Assembly: GCA_030840805.1 (NCBI GenBank)
Contig: JAVEDU010000009.1
Location: forward strand, 1 to 64,000
Length of the DNA stretch: 64,000 nt
Reading direction: 5' to 3'
Source: Actinomycetota bacterium
GTDB taxonomy: Bacteria; Actinomycetota; Actinomycetes; Mycobacteriales; HKI-0501
The position numbers and the translations under genes were made by a program. Under the pieces are notes generated by a model that did no database searches, had not been told where the DNA came from, and was given only the letters and a program-made list of their open reading frames with translations. Position 1 is the first letter of the stretch, and the number at the start of each line of letters is the position of its first letter. Below, piece by piece: positions 52,099 through 60,758 of the stretch.

Positions 52099-52968
52099 GT
52101 GGCGCTGCCGCCCCCTGTCCACTCCGGCAAGGTCCGTGACCTGTACGCCGTGGACGACCTGCTGCTCATGGTGGCGAGCGACCGGGTGAGCGCGTTCGAC
52201 GTCGTGCTGCCGAACGTGGTGCCGGACAAGGGGAAGATCCTCACCGCGCTGAGCCTGTGGTGGTTCGACAAGCTGTCCGACCTCGTGCCGAACCACGTCG
52301 TCACCGCGGACGTGTCCCGGTACCCCGCCTCGCTCGCCGCCGACGCCGACGCGCTGCGTGGCCGGTCGATGCTCGTCCGTCCACTGCGGATGGTCGAGGT
52401 GGAGTGTGTCGCGCGGGCGTACCTGTCCGGGTCCGGCACCGTGCAGTACCGGGAGTCCGGCGCCGTGTCGGGCGTACCGCTGCCCGCCGGGCTCGACGAG
52501 GCCTCGCGGCTGCCGGAGCCGATCTTCACGGCCACCACCAAGGGCGGCCCGACCGGTCACGACGAGCCGATGACGTACGACGAGGTCGTCGCCGCGGTGG
52601 GCCCCGACCTCGCGGCCGAGCTGCGGCGGCTGACCCTCGCCGTGCTGTCCCGCGGCAACGATCTCGCCGCCTCGCGGGGGATCCTCCTCGCCGACACCAA
52701 GGTCGAGTTCGGGCTCGACGCCGACGGCGTGCTGACCCTCGGTGACGAGGTACTGACCCCGGACTCGTCCCGGTTCTGGCCGGCCGACCGGTGGGCGCCC
52801 GGCCGGGCCCAGCCCTCCTACGACAAGCAGCCGCTGCGCGACTGGCTCGCCGGGGTGGACTGGGACCGCACGGCGCCCGGTCCGGAGCTGCCGGACGAGG
52901 TGGTCGAGGCGATGCGCCAGCGGTACGTGGCGGCCTACGAACGGCTCACCGGGGAGGCCTGGCGCTAG
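52099..52968 (+). CDS. purC: SAICAR synthetase (phosphoribosylaminoimidazole-succinocarboxamide synthase)
   Basis: A 289-residue enzyme that joins aspartate to CAIR with ATP. It has VHSGKVRDLYAVDDLLLMVASDRVSAFD, the VVPDKGKILTALSLWWFDKL segment, VVECVARAYL-like VEVECVARAYLSGSG, GILLADTKVEFGLD and the signature LTPDSSRFW. Motif spacing matches the bacterial 290-residue class. GTG at 52099 has AGGAG seven bases before it. Confidence 0.97.
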   Translation: MALPPPVHSGKVRDLYAVDDLLLMVASDRVSAFDVVLPNVVPDKGKILTALSLWWFDKLSDLVPNHVVTADVSRYPASLAADADALRGRSMLVRPLRMVEVECVARAYLSGSGTVQYRESGAVSGVPLPAGLDEASRLPEPIFTATTKGGPTGHDEPMTYDEVVAAVGPDLAAELRRLTLAVLSRGNDLAASRGILLADTKVEFGLDADGVLTLGDEVLTPDSSRFWPADRWAPGRAQPSYDKQPLRDWLAGVDWDRTAPGPELPDEVVEAMRQRYVAAYERLTGEAWR

Positions 52969-53282
52969 CGGGGATTTGACCTGTTCGTGGCCTGAACGTG
53001 ACCGGGAACGCCCGGTTTTGAGGGGGTCCGGCCGTCCCGTCGAAGACCGTCCGGTGAACCTCCGAGGATGTCCGCCGAGAGTACTGCGCCCCGTAGAACT
53101 GCGTGCTAGCGTTTCTGCGGCTGCAGTTGCTGGTCTTCGCACGTTCTCGAACGCCCGTGGATCTCGATCCGCGGGCGTCGCTCGTTTCTGGACCATGAGG
53201 TTCGGGAGTGGGACGACGGTTACCGATGCAGCTGGGTTCGGCAAAGTGCCGTTCCCGCACCGTCCCTCAGAAGGAGAAGTAC
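52969..53282 (+). promoter_or_regulatory. 314-base region before the cold-shock gene: extended -10 box and hairpin
   Basis: The region has no protein gene. An extended -10 (TGCTAGCGT, 53104-53112) would give a 5' leader of about 165 bases for the cold-shock gene. That leader contains ACGCCCG-T-GGAT (53151-53162), loop CTCG, ATCC-G-CGGGCGT (53167-53178), followed by TCGTTT-like bases. The hairpin may be a terminator or attenuator or fold at low temperature. Confidence 0.5.
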
Positions 53283-53486
53283 ATGGTTCAGGGCAGCGTG
53301 AAGTGGTTCAACGCGGAGAAGGGCTTCGGCTTCATCGCGCCGGACGGCGGCGGCGCTGACGTCTTCGTGCACTACTCGGCGATCGCCAGCGACGGCTACC
53401 GTTCGCTCGACGAGAACCAGCGCGTGGAGTTCGAGGTCACGCAGGGCCAGAAGGGCCCGCAGGCCGAGAACGTGCGCCCGCTGTAG
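53283..53486 (+). CDS. cold-shock RNA chaperone (CspA family)
   Basis: A 67-residue single cold-shock domain. It has RNP1 KGFGFIAP and RNP2 VFVHYSAI, starts [13 protein letters not shown] and ends [16 protein letters not shown]. The family binds single-stranded RNA and melts secondary structure, often constitutively in actinomycetes. ATG at 53283 has AAGGAG seven bases upstream. It has a long leader and is followed by a strong terminator, so it is a separate single-gene transcript. Confidence 0.97.
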   Translation: MVQGSVKWFNAEKGFGFIAPDGGGADVFVHYSAIASDGYRSLDENQRVEFEVTQGQKGPQAENVRPL

Positions 53487-53503
53487 TCCGCACGGCGTCG
53501 TCC

Positions 53504-53535
53504 CGAGGCCCCGTCCGTTCGCGGACGGGGCCTCG
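53504..53535 (+). terminator. terminator after the cold-shock gene, UUCG tetraloop
   Basis: CGAGGCCCCGTCCG (53504-53517) and CGGACGGGGCCTCG (53522-53535) are a perfect 14-bp stem closed by TTCG, the very stable UUCG tetraloop. It begins 17 bases after the stop. Confidence 0.9.
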
Positions 53536-53644
53536 TGTCGTCCGGGATCGGGGCAAGGGAGCGGGTGTGCGCCAGCGCGTCCCGGTGGCACCGGTATTCT
53601 GAATCGTCAAGTTCGGCTGTTCAGCCCACCCCCAGGAGCGACCC

Positions 53645-54046
53645 GTGGCCCGCGTCGTGGTCGACGTCATGTTGAAGCCCGAGATTCTCGACCCCCAGGG
53701 TCAGGCGGTGGCGAACGCGCTGCCCCGGCTGGGCTTCGACGCCATCAGCGCCGTACGGCAGGGCAAGCGCTTCGAGCTCGAGGTGGACGGCGAGCTCACG
53801 CCCGAGCGGCTCGACGAGGTCCGCCGCGCCGCCGAGACCCTGTTGTCGAACCCGGTGATCGAGGACTTCGTGGTCCGGGTCGAGGAACCGGATGCCCACG
53901 ACCTGCCGGTCGCGTACGCCCCGGCGGAGGTTGCGGTGGTCCAGGTCTCCGAGCCGGCGCCCGCCGGGGCCACCGCCGGCGCGGCGGGTGCCGACGCGGG
54001 CGCCGGCACCACCGAGGCCGGCACGACGGCGGAGGCCCGGCCGTGA
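53645..54046 (+). CDS. purS: FGAM synthase subunit PurS with unusual C-terminal extension
   Basis: The first about 84 residues are a normal PurS ([37 protein letters not shown]), the small subunit that bridges PurQ and PurL. The remaining about 49 residues are Ala/Gly/Thr/Glu rich and disordered; PurS is usually 80-85 residues in all, so the tail is an oddity. GTG at 53645 has AGGAG, and TATTCT (53595-53600) may be the -10. The stop overlaps the purQ start by four bases. Confidence 0.95.
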   Translation: MARVVVDVMLKPEILDPQGQAVANALPRLGFDAISAVRQGKRFELEVDGELTPERLDEVRRAAETLLSNPVIEDFVVRVEEPDAHDLPVAYAPAEVAVVQVSEPAPAGATAGAAGADAGAGTTEAGTTAEARP

Positions 54047-54723
54047 CGGCCCGCGTCGGGGTCGTCACCTTCCCGGGCTCTCTGGACGACGGTGACGCCC
54101 TCCGCGGGATCCGGCTCGCCGGCGGTGAGCCGGTCCAGCTGTGGCACGCGGACGCCGACCTCAAGGGCGTCGACGCCGTCGTGCTCCCCGGTGGGTTCTC
54201 CTACGGCGACTACCTGCGCGCCGGCGCGATCGCCCGGTTCGCCCCGGTGATGGAGAAGATCGTCGACGCGGCGAACGGCGGGATGCCGGTCCTCGGGATC
54301 TGCAACGGCTTCCAGGTGCTCTGCGAGTCGCACCTGCTCCCGGGCGCGCTGACCCGCAACACCCACCTGCACTTCCGCAACCGCGACCAGTGGCTCAAGG
54401 TCGTGAACGCCTCGACGATGTGGACCCAGGGCTACGAGACCGCGCAGGAGATCCTCATCCCGGTCAAGAACGGTGAGGGCTGCTACGTCGCGGACGAGCG
54501 CACGCTCGACATGCTCGAGTCGAACGGCCGGGTGGTCTTCCGGTACGTGCGCGGCAACCCGAACGGCTCGGCGCGCGACATCGCCGGCATCACGAACGAG
54601 CGGGGCAACGTCGTCGGCCTGATGCCGCACCCCGAGCACGCCGTGGAGGAGCTGACCGGTCCGTCCGTCGACGGGTTGGCGATCTTCACGTCCGTACTCC
54701 AGCGATTGGTGACCGCCCGATGA
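54043..54723 (+). CDS. purQ: FGAM synthase subunit PurQ (glutaminase)
   Basis: A 226-residue class I glutamine amidotransferase that delivers ammonia to PurL. It has the nucleophile Cys in [27 protein letters not shown] at the start, and His/Glu in [10 protein letters not shown]. It starts with GTG 54043 (GTGA overlap with purS), and its stop forms ATGA with the purL start. The three genes are therefore tightly coupled for complex assembly. Confidence 0.98.
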   Translation: MTARVGVVTFPGSLDDGDALRGIRLAGGEPVQLWHADADLKGVDAVVLPGGFSYGDYLRAGAIARFAPVMEKIVDAANGGMPVLGICNGFQVLCESHLLPGALTRNTHLHFRNRDQWLKVVNASTMWTQGYETAQEILIPVKNGEGCYVADERTLDMLESNGRVVFRYVRGNPNGSARDIAGITNERGNVVGLMPHPEHAVEELTGPSVDGLAIFTSVLQRLVTAR

Positions 54724-57002
54724 CCACGACGGAACCGGCGGTCGACACTGTCGGCAAGGCCGCGGAGACGGCCGAGGTCGAGCAGCCGTACGGCGAGCTC
54801 GGGCTCAAGGAGGACGAGTACCTGCGGATCCGCGAGGTGCTCGGACGCCGCCCCACCCAGACCGAGCTCGCGATGTACTCGATCATGTGGAGTGAGCACT
54901 GCTCCTACAAGAGCTCCAAGGTCCACCTGCGGCAGTTCGGCGAGAAGGCCCCGAAGAGCGACCGGATGCTGGTCGGCATGGGCGAGAACGCCGGTGTGGT
55001 GGACGTCGGCAACGGGCTCGCCGTGACGTTCAAGGTCGAGAGCCACAACCACCCGAGCTTCGTCGAGCCGTACCAGGGCGCGGCGACCGGTGTCGGCGGC
55101 ATCGTCCGCGACATCCTGACGATGGGCGCCCGGCCGATCGCGGTGATGGACTCGCTGCGGTTCGGTGACGCCGAGCACCCCGACACCCGGCGCGTGCTGC
55201 CCGGCATCGTCGCGGGCGTCGGCGGGTACGGGAACTCCCTCGGCCTGCCGAACATCGGCGGCGAGGTCGTGTTCGACCCGGTGTACCAGGGCAACCCGCT
55301 GGTGAACGCGCTGTGCGTCGGCGTGATGCCGGTCGACCGGATCCAGACCTCCGCCTCGACCGGGGTCGGCAACGTGGTCGTGCTGCTCGGTGCGAAGACC
55401 GGCCGGGACGGCATCGGCGGCGTCAGCGTGCTCGCGAGCGCGACGTTCGACGCCGACGGTCCGGCGCGGCGCCCGAGCGTGCAGGTCGGCGACCCGTTCG
55501 CCGAGAAGCTGCTCATCGAGTCGTGCCTGGAGCTGTTCGACCGCAAGCTGGTCGTCGGCATCCAGGACCTCGGTGGCGCCGGGCTCACCTGTGCGCTCAC
55601 CGAGACGGCCGCGGCCGGCAAGTCCGGCATGCGGGCGTACCTGGAGCGCGTGCCGCTGCGCGAGCAGACCATGGAGCCGCAGGAGATCCTCGCCAGCGAG
55701 TCGCAGGAGCGGATGCTGGCGATCGTGACGCCGGAGAACCTCCCCGAGGTGCTGGCCCTGGCCGAGAAGTGGGGCGTGCTCGCCACCGCGATCGGCGAGG
55801 TCACCGACGGCGACCGGCTGGTCGTCAGCTGGAACGACGAGATCGTCGTGGACGTGCCGCCGGCCAGCCTGGCCGACGAGGGCCCGGTCTACGAGCGTCC
55901 GCTGCACCGGCCGGCCGACCTGGACCTCGTCCAGGCCGACCGCGCCGAGACGCTGCCGCGTCCGTCCACCGTGGACGAGCTGCGGTCGACGCTGCTCACG
56001 ATGGCGGCCAGCCCGAACCTGTCCAGCCGCAGTTGGGTCACCGAGCAGTACGACCGGTACGTGCAGGGCAACACCGTGCTGGCGCAGCCGGACGACACCG
56101 GCATGATCCGGCTGGACGAGGAGACCGGCGCGGGGATCGCGCTGGCCACCGACGCCAACGGCCGGTTCGCGCGGCTCGATCCGTACGCCGGTGCGCAGCT
56201 GGCCTACGCCGAGGCGTACCGCAACGTGACGGTCTCCGGCTCGACGCCCATCGCGGTCACGAACTGCCTGAACTTCGGCAGCCCCGAGGACCCGGCCGTG
56301 ATGTGGCAGTTCTCCGAGGCCGTGCGCGGACTCGCGGACGCGTGCCAGCAGCTGGGCACGCCGGTCACCGGCGGCAACGTCAGCTTCTACAACCAGACCG
56401 GCACGCAGGCGATCCACCCGACGCCGGTGGTCGGCATGCTCGGGCTGATCGACGACGTCGCCCGGCGTACTCCGACGGGCTTCCGGTCCGACGGTGAGTC
56501 GATCATCCTGCTCGGCGCCACGGCGGAGGAGCTGTCCGGCTCCGAGTGGGCGTGGGTCACGCACGGCCACCTCGGCGGTGTGCCCCCGAAGGTCGACCTC
56601 GACCGCGAGAGGCTGCTCGGCGAGGTCTTGGTGGCCGGGTCGCGGGACGGCCTGCTGTCCTCGGCGCACGACCTGTCCGAGGGCGGGCTGGCGCAGGCGC
56701 TGGTGGAGTCGGTGCTGCGGTACGACACCGGCGCCCGGGTCGTGCTGCCGGAGGAGTGGCAGGAGGGCACGAACCCGTTCGTGTTCCTGTTCTCCGAGTC
56801 GGCGCACCGGGCGATCGTGACCGTGCCGCGCAGCGAGGAGCTGCGGTTCACCGAGATGTGCACCGCGCGCCGGCTGCCGTGGCAGCGGATCGGCGTCGTG
56901 GACGCCGAGGCCAAGGCCCTGGAGATCCAGGACGCGTTCACGGTCCCGCTGACCGAGCTGCGGAAGGCGCACGAGGGGACGCTCGGGCGGCTGTTCGGCT
57001 GA
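54720..57002 (+). CDS. purL: FGAM synthase subunit PurL (synthetase)
   Basis: A 760-residue small-type PurL that converts FGAR to FGAM with ATP and PurQ-derived ammonia. It has the N-terminal [19 protein letters not shown], the [25 protein letters not shown] segment and [18 protein letters not shown] tandem AIRS fold continues with [16 protein letters not shown] and, in the second half, [13 protein letters not shown]. Length fits the actinobacterial form with separate PurS and PurQ. ATG at 54720 overlaps purQ. Confidence 0.98.
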   Translation: MTTTEPAVDTVGKAAETAEVEQPYGELGLKEDEYLRIREVLGRRPTQTELAMYSIMWSEHCSYKSSKVHLRQFGEKAPKSDRMLVGMGENAGVVDVGNGLAVTFKVESHNHPSFVEPYQGAATGVGGIVRDILTMGARPIAVMDSLRFGDAEHPDTRRVLPGIVAGVGGYGNSLGLPNIGGEVVFDPVYQGNPLVNALCVGVMPVDRIQTSASTGVGNVVVLLGAKTGRDGIGGVSVLASATFDADGPARRPSVQVGDPFAEKLLIESCLELFDRKLVVGIQDLGGAGLTCALTETAAAGKSGMRAYLERVPLREQTMEPQEILASESQERMLAIVTPENLPEVLALAEKWGVLATAIGEVTDGDRLVVSWNDEIVVDVPPASLADEGPVYERPLHRPADLDLVQADRAETLPRPSTVDELRSTLLTMAASPNLSSRSWVTEQYDRYVQGNTVLAQPDDTGMIRLDEETGAGIALATDANGRFARLDPYAGAQLAYAEAYRNVTVSGSTPIAVTNCLNFGSPEDPAVMWQFSEAVRGLADACQQLGTPVTGGNVSFYNQTGTQAIHPTPVVGMLGLIDDVARRTPTGFRSDGESIILLGATAEELSGSEWAWVTHGHLGGVPPKVDLDRERLLGEVLVAGSRDGLLSSAHDLSEGGLAQALVESVLRYDTGARVVLPEEWQEGTNPFVFLFSESAHRAIVTVPRSEELRFTEMCTARRLPWQRIGVVDAEAKALEIQDAFTVPLTELRKAHEGTLGRLFG

Positions 57003-57004
57003 GC

Positions 57005-57757
57005 GTGGTCCTCAGCCAGCGCCCGGCGGGCGTGCGGTTCGAGTGGGGCGCGGCGGGCGCGGCGATGCTCGCGGAGTCGTGCGCGGTTCTCGTGATCGTC
57101 GACGTGCTGTTGTTCACCACCGCGGTGTCGGTGGCCGTCGAACGGGGGATGCGGGTCCACCCGTTCCCGTGGGAGGGCCCGGAGTCGGCGGCGTACGCCG
57201 ACCGCGTCGGCGCGGTGCTCGCCGCGGGCCGGCGCGCCGTCACGACCGGGCACCCCTGGTCGCTGTCGCCGCGGGCGCTCCGGTACGCCCCGGTGGTGAG
57301 CGACCTCGTGCTGCCGAGCCCGAACGGCTCGGCGATCTGTGCGGCCGCCGCCTCGACGGGGGCGGAGGTCGTCGCCGCGGGTCTCCGCAACGCCCCGGCG
57401 GTGGCCCGGTGGCTCCTGGCGTGCGGGTACGGCGACCGCCTGCGGCCGATCGGCGTGGTCGCGGCCGGGGAACGCTGGCCCGACGGCACCCTGCGCCCGG
57501 CGGTGGAGGACCTGCTCGGCGCGGCGGTGGTGCTGGACGGGCTGTCCCGCGCCCCGGGCGGGCTGTCGGTGGAGGCGGCGATCGCGCTCAGCGTGCTCGA
57601 CGGGGTGTCCGACGTGGCCGCCGCGATCCGCGGCTCGGCGTCGGGCCGGGAGCTGGTGGTCGGCGGATTCGAGGCCGATCTCGACCTCGCGGTGCAGGTC
57701 GGGGTCAGCGATGTCGTGCCGGCGCTGCGCGCCGGGGTCTTCGGCCCGGCCACCTGA
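57005..57757 (+). CDS. 2-phosphosulfolactate phosphatase (ComB)-family protein
   Basis: A 250-residue protein of the ComB fold. It has the opening RFEWGAAGAAMLAESCAVLVIVDVLLFTTAVSVAVERG and the signature VLPSPNGSAIC, then GLRNAPAVARWL and VEDLLGAAVVLDGL. True ComB acts in coenzyme M synthesis, absent from actinobacteria, so this copy may hydrolyse another phosphorylated acid. GTG at 57005 is two bases after the purL stop: co-transcription with purL is likely. Confidence 0.82.
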   Translation: MVLSQRPAGVRFEWGAAGAAMLAESCAVLVIVDVLLFTTAVSVAVERGMRVHPFPWEGPESAAYADRVGAVLAAGRRAVTTGHPWSLSPRALRYAPVVSDLVLPSPNGSAICAAAASTGAEVVAAGLRNAPAVARWLLACGYGDRLRPIGVVAAGERWPDGTLRPAVEDLLGAAVVLDGLSRAPGGLSVEAAIALSVLDGVSDVAAAIRGSASGRELVVGGFEADLDLAVQVGVSDVVPALRAGVFGPAT

Positions 57758-57789
57758 GGCCGGTCGACGGCGCGACTATCGTCGGCATC

Positions 57790-58164
57790 GTGCCCCCTCG
57801 CCGCGCCGTCGCCCCGGACGCCGTCCGGCGGGTCCTCGCGGCGATCGAATCGGGCCGCGCACCGGAGCGGCCGGCGCTCGCCGCCGCAGTGCGTCACCTG
57901 CTCGCCGACCTCGCCGAGCGCTCGCCGGGGCACGCGGTGGAGGTGCGCGTCCCGCCGTTCGGCGCGGTGCAGTGCGTGGAGGGGCCGCGGCACACCCGCG
58001 GCACCCCAGCGAACGTGGTCGAGACCGACCCCGTCACCTGGGTTCTGCTGGCGACCGGGCGGATGCGCTTCGGCGAGGCGGTCGACGCGGGCCGGGTGGC
58101 GGCGAGCGGCGCGCGGGCGGACCTGGCGCCGTTCCTGCTGGGGGCCGCCGCGGAATGGGCCTGA
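57790..58164 (+). CDS. SCP2/sterol-carrier-like family protein
   Basis: A 124-residue protein with VEVRVPPFGAVQCVEGPRHTRGTPANVVETDPVTWVLLATGRMRF, recognisable as the sterol-carrier-like family often found beside purL/purF in actinobacteria. No ligand is known. GTG at 57790 lies 7 bases after TATCGT (57777-57782) with no ribosome site, suggesting its own leaderless transcript. A hairpin follows further on (58269-58305), after a 170-base gap. Confidence 0.78.
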   Translation: MPPRRAVAPDAVRRVLAAIESGRAPERPALAAAVRHLLADLAERSPGHAVEVRVPPFGAVQCVEGPRHTRGTPANVVETDPVTWVLLATGRMRFGEAVDAGRVAASGARADLAPFLLGAAAEWA

Positions 58165-58182
58165 CGGATCCCGAATTGCCCC

Positions 58183-58211
58183 TTTACAACCAGTACGTGC
58201 ATCGCTACTGT
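58183..58211 (+). promoter_or_regulatory. promoter in the gap after the SCP2-like gene
   Basis: TTTACA (58183-58188), exactly 17 bases, then TACTGT (58206-58211). Both boxes fit a sigma-A-type promoter. It points right, away from the preceding gene and against the facing cysteine dioxygenase gene. Confidence 0.6.
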
Positions 58212-58216
58212 TAGCA

Positions 58217-58308
58217 ACACACGACGACGGCCCGATCACCGCGGTCGTCACGCTCCGGGGGGACCGGCGCGACGCCGGCCAGGTCATCGACCAGGCCGGC
58301 GTCGTTGC
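58217..58308 (+). ncRNA. candidate small RNA between SCP2-like gene and cysteine dioxygenase
   Basis: Transcription from the promoter above would start near 58217 and meet a strong hairpin ending at 58305. There is no start codon with a ribosome site and no coding frame. The predicted about 90-base RNA folds a first arm (GACGAC at 58224-58229 with GTCGTC at 58244-58249) and then the terminal hairpin. No sequence motif of a known family is recognised. Alternatively the whole is only a bidirectional terminator preceded by chance promoter-like boxes. Confidence 0.4.
58269..58305. terminator. bidirectional terminator-type hairpin
   Basis: CGACGCCGGCC (58270-58280) pairs with GGCCGGCGTCG (58294-58304), and inside it GGTC (58282-58285) with GACC (58289-58292) after an A-A mismatch. 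It stands between convergent genes. Confidence 0.75.
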
Positions 58309-58336
58309 GTCCGGGCAAGACCCGCGAGGTGGGGCC

Positions 58337-58864
58337 TCAGCGCAGCGCCAGCTCCGGCCAGGTCGGCTCGGGGTGGGTCGTCGCGAGCGTCCGCTTCTGC
58401 CGCAGCTCGCCGCCGGTCGTGTCGTAGTACGACATCGAACGCAGCGGCGGCGAGTATACGTGCAGGCTCGCGGCCGGGCCGGTCCCGGCGTGAGCGACAT
58501 CGTGGACATGGGTGGGGCCGAACGTCACGCCCTGACCGGCCGGAACGGTCCGCTCCGTGAGCCGGACGCTGTCCGGCGTGCCCATCGCGACGGTCTCCCG
58601 CAGCGACCCGCTCAGGACGTGGAACGTCCCGGCGGAGCCGCCGTGGTCGTGGAGTTCGGTGCCCTGGCCGGGAGTCCAGCTGAGCAGCCACACGTCGTAC
58701 AGCGGGGTGGCCCGGAGCTGGGCGTACCAGCGCTTGGTCTCCGACCACCGGAGGTGGTCCCGCCAGAGGGCCGGGGTGCCGGCGAGCTGGGCGGCGAGGC
58801 GGGTCAGCGCGGTCGAGGTGAGGGACGACGGCGCGAGCAGAAACGGTTCGAGATGTACGGACAC
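58337..58864 (-). CDS. cysteine dioxygenase family protein (cupin)
   Basis: A 175-residue cupin. The metal ligands are H72 and H74 in ELHDHGGSAGTFHVLSG and H121 in VHDVAH, as in cysteine dioxygenase, which oxidises Cys to cysteine sulfinate with Fe(II) and O2. No Cys exists at the position of the mammalian Cys-Tyr cross-link, which is normal for bacteria. GTG at 58864 is preferred because the conserved sequence begins there (SVHLEPFLL). An in-frame ATG at 59074 with a good ribosome site would add 70 unconserved residues, but these overlap a possible leader peptide and hairpin. Confidence 0.85.
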   Translation of the reverse strand: MSVHLEPFLLAPSSLTSTALTRLAAQLAGTPALWRDHLRWSETKRWYAQLRATPLYDVWLLSWTPGQGTELHDHGGSAGTFHVLSGSLRETVAMGTPDSVRLTERTVPAGQGVTFGPTHVHDVAHAGTGPAASLHVYSPPLRSMSYYDTTGGELRQKRTLATTHPEPTWPELALR

Positions 58865-58883
58865 AGCACGGGTCGCTTTCGGA

Positions 58884-58926
58884 TGACGAGGGCGCCCGCA
58901 CGTCAGGCGGGCAGGACGGCTCGTCA
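58884..58926 (-). promoter_or_regulatory. nested hairpin in the cysteine dioxygenase leader
   Basis: On the minus strand TGACGAG (58926-58920) pairs with CTCGTCA (58890-58884), and inside it GCCCGC (58912-58907) with GCGGGC (58899-58894). The first three bases are the TGA of the leader ORF. The structure ends 20 bases before the enzyme's start. Confidence 0.5.
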
Positions 58927-59001
58927 GCGACAGGACTGGTCGAACATCTGCCCACGACGGGAGGCCCAGAAGGCGTCCAACTCCGTCGAGGTCGTAGGCA
59001 T
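58924..59001 (-). CDS. possible 25-residue leader peptide of cysteine dioxygenase, ending Ser-Cys-Arg
   Basis: ATG 59001 opens a frame MPTTSTELDAFWASRRG..., ending FDQSCR and TGA at 58926-58924. Its stop is the 5' end of the hairpin above, 60 bases before the dioxygenase start. A short ORF with Cys right before the stop, upstream of a cysteine-catabolic gene, fits a cysteine-responsive leader. Weak points: no clear ribosome site, and only one Cys codon. Treat as a hypothesis. Confidence 0.4.
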   Translation of the reverse strand: MPTTSTELDAFWASRRGQMFDQSCR

Positions 59002-59140
59002 GTTCTGAGTAGAGCACGCGGGGCCGGGTGCGGGACACCCCGTTGAGCCAGATGGTGGGAAACCCGACACGCATGGCGCCCGCCCCTCCCCCGTCCGGGG
59101 GAGGGGCACCCGCCGGGAGTCGGCACGGCGCGTGCGCGGG

Positions 59141-59146
59141 TAGACT
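59141..59146 (+). promoter_or_regulatory. -10 box for purF
   Basis: TAGACT fits TANNNT, and would start transcription near 59153, about 60 bases before the purF GTG. No convincing -35 is seen. Confidence 0.4.
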
Positions 59147-59214
59147 GGCCCCACCGATCTAGACAGCACGTCCCCGAGATCGACAGAACCCGAGAGACCC
59201 GAGGAGCGGCGCCC

Positions 59215-60741
59215 GTGGCCCGAGGCGACGGCAGGCTCAACCACGACCTCGACCCCCAGGACCGCGGACCGCAGGATGCCTGTGGCGTCTTCGGCGTCTG
59301 GGCGCCCGGGGAGGAGGTCTCGAAGCTCACCTACTTCGGGCTGTACGCCCTCCAGCACCGCGGGCAGGAGGCGGCCGGGATGGCCGTGTCCGACGGTTCC
59401 GGGGTGGTGGTCTACAAGGAGCTCGGCCTGGTCTCCCAGGTCTTCGACGAGCCGACGCTCGCGAGCATGCAGGGCCACCTGTGCATCGGGCACACGCGGT
59501 ACTCCACGACCGGGGGCTCCACCTGGGAGAACGCGCAGCCCACGCTGCGGTCGACGAGCGCGGGCACCACGGTGGCGCTGGCCCACAACGGCAACCTGGT
59601 GAACACCGCCGACCTCGCCCGCCGCGTGGCCGAGGCCGGGATCCTGGAGACCGTCCCCGGCTCCACGACCGACACCGCGCTCGTCGCGGCCCTGCTCGCG
59701 GCGCGGCCCGACCTCTCCCTGGAGGCGGCGGCGCTGGAGGTGCTGCCGACGCTGCGGGGGGCGTTCAGCCTCGTGTTCATGGACGAGCACACGCTGTATG
59801 CGGCGCGGGACCCGCAGGGTGTCCGCCCGCTCGTCCTCGGCCGGCTGGAGCGCGGCTGGGTGGTGGCCAGCGAGACGGCGGCGCTCGACATCGTCGGTGC
59901 CAGCGTGGTCCGCGAGGTCGAGCCCGGTGAGCTCATCGCGATCGACGAGCACGGGCTGCGATCGGAGCGGTTCGCGCCGCCGGCGCCCAAGGGCTGCCTG
60001 TTCGAGTACGTGTACCTGGCCCGCCCGGACACCACGATCGCGGGCCGCAGCGTGCACGCGAGCCGGGTCGAGACCGGCCGGCAGCTCGCCCGGGAGTTTC
60101 CCGCCGACGCCGACCTGGTCATCTCCGTGCCCGAGTCCGGCACGCCGGCCGCGGTCGGGTTCGCCGAGGAGTCCGGCATCCCGTTCGGGATCGGGCTGGT
60201 GAAGAACGCGTACGTCGGCCGGACGTTCATCCAGCCCTCGCAGTCGATCCGGCAGCTGGGCATCCGGCTGAAGCTGAACCCGCTGCGGGATGTCATCCGC
60301 GGCAAGCGGCTCGTCGTCGTGGACGACTCGATCGTGCGCGGCAACACCCAGCGCGCGCTGATCCGGATGCTGCGGGAGGCCGGCGCCCTCGAGGTGCACG
60401 TGCGGATCTCCTCCCCGCCGGTGAAGTGGCCGTGCTTCTACGGCATCGACTTCGCGAGTCGTGCGGAGCTGATCGCGAACGGGCTGGACGTGGACGGGAT
60501 CCGCGCGTCGATCGGCGCCGACTCGCTCGGCTTCGTGTCGCTCGACGGCCTGATCGGCGCGTCGGAGCAGCCGAAGAACCGGCTCTGCACCGCGTGCTTC
60601 GACGGGGAGTACCCGATCCCGCTGCCCGCCGACGAGCTGATCGGCAAGCATGTCCTGGAGGGAATCGAGCGCGGCGTCGACCGCACGCCCCCGGCGCTCG
60701 CCTCCAGTCCCGGTGGAGCGGACGCGCTGCGGCGCCCTTGA
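59215..60741 (+). CDS. purF: amidophosphoribosyltransferase
   Basis: A 508-residue committed-step enzyme of purine synthesis (PRPP plus glutamine to phosphoribosylamine). The nucleophile Cys is residue 23 in DACGVFG, so 22 residues are a removable propeptide, as in the B. subtilis-type enzyme. Four Cys (PKGCLFEY, WPCFYG, LCTAC) fit the 4Fe-4S cluster that controls stability in this type. The PRPP motif VVVDDSIVRGNTQ is intact. GTG at 59215 has GAGGAG ten bases upstream. The stop meets the purM region directly. Confidence 0.98.
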   Translation: MARGDGRLNHDLDPQDRGPQDACGVFGVWAPGEEVSKLTYFGLYALQHRGQEAAGMAVSDGSGVVVYKELGLVSQVFDEPTLASMQGHLCIGHTRYSTTGGSTWENAQPTLRSTSAGTTVALAHNGNLVNTADLARRVAEAGILETVPGSTTDTALVAALLAARPDLSLEAAALEVLPTLRGAFSLVFMDEHTLYAARDPQGVRPLVLGRLERGWVVASETAALDIVGASVVREVEPGELIAIDEHGLRSERFAPPAPKGCLFEYVYLARPDTTIAGRSVHASRVETGRQLAREFPADADLVISVPESGTPAAVGFAEESGIPFGIGLVKNAYVGRTFIQPSQSIRQLGIRLKLNPLRDVIRGKRLVVVDDSIVRGNTQRALIRMLREAGALEVHVRISSPPVKWPCFYGIDFASRAELIANGLDVDGIRASIGADSLGFVSLDGLIGASEQPKNRLCTACFDGEYPIPLPADELIGKHVLEGIERGVDRTPPALASSPGGADALRRP

Positions 60742-60758
60742 TGGAGGACGAGACTCGC

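Noticed and set aside
58217-58308. 6C RNA family member
   Set aside because: The plus strand has a single G6 run rather than two C6 loops; the minus strand has only one C6 run.
58865-59074. Cysteine dioxygenase start at ATG 59074 with a good ribosome site
   Set aside because: It would add 70 residues unlike the family; conserved sequence begins at 58864. Kept as an alternative.
60741-60758. purM start at ATG 60741
   Set aside because: No ribosome site; GTG 60759 has GGAGG at a usable distance. The six extra residues cannot be excluded.
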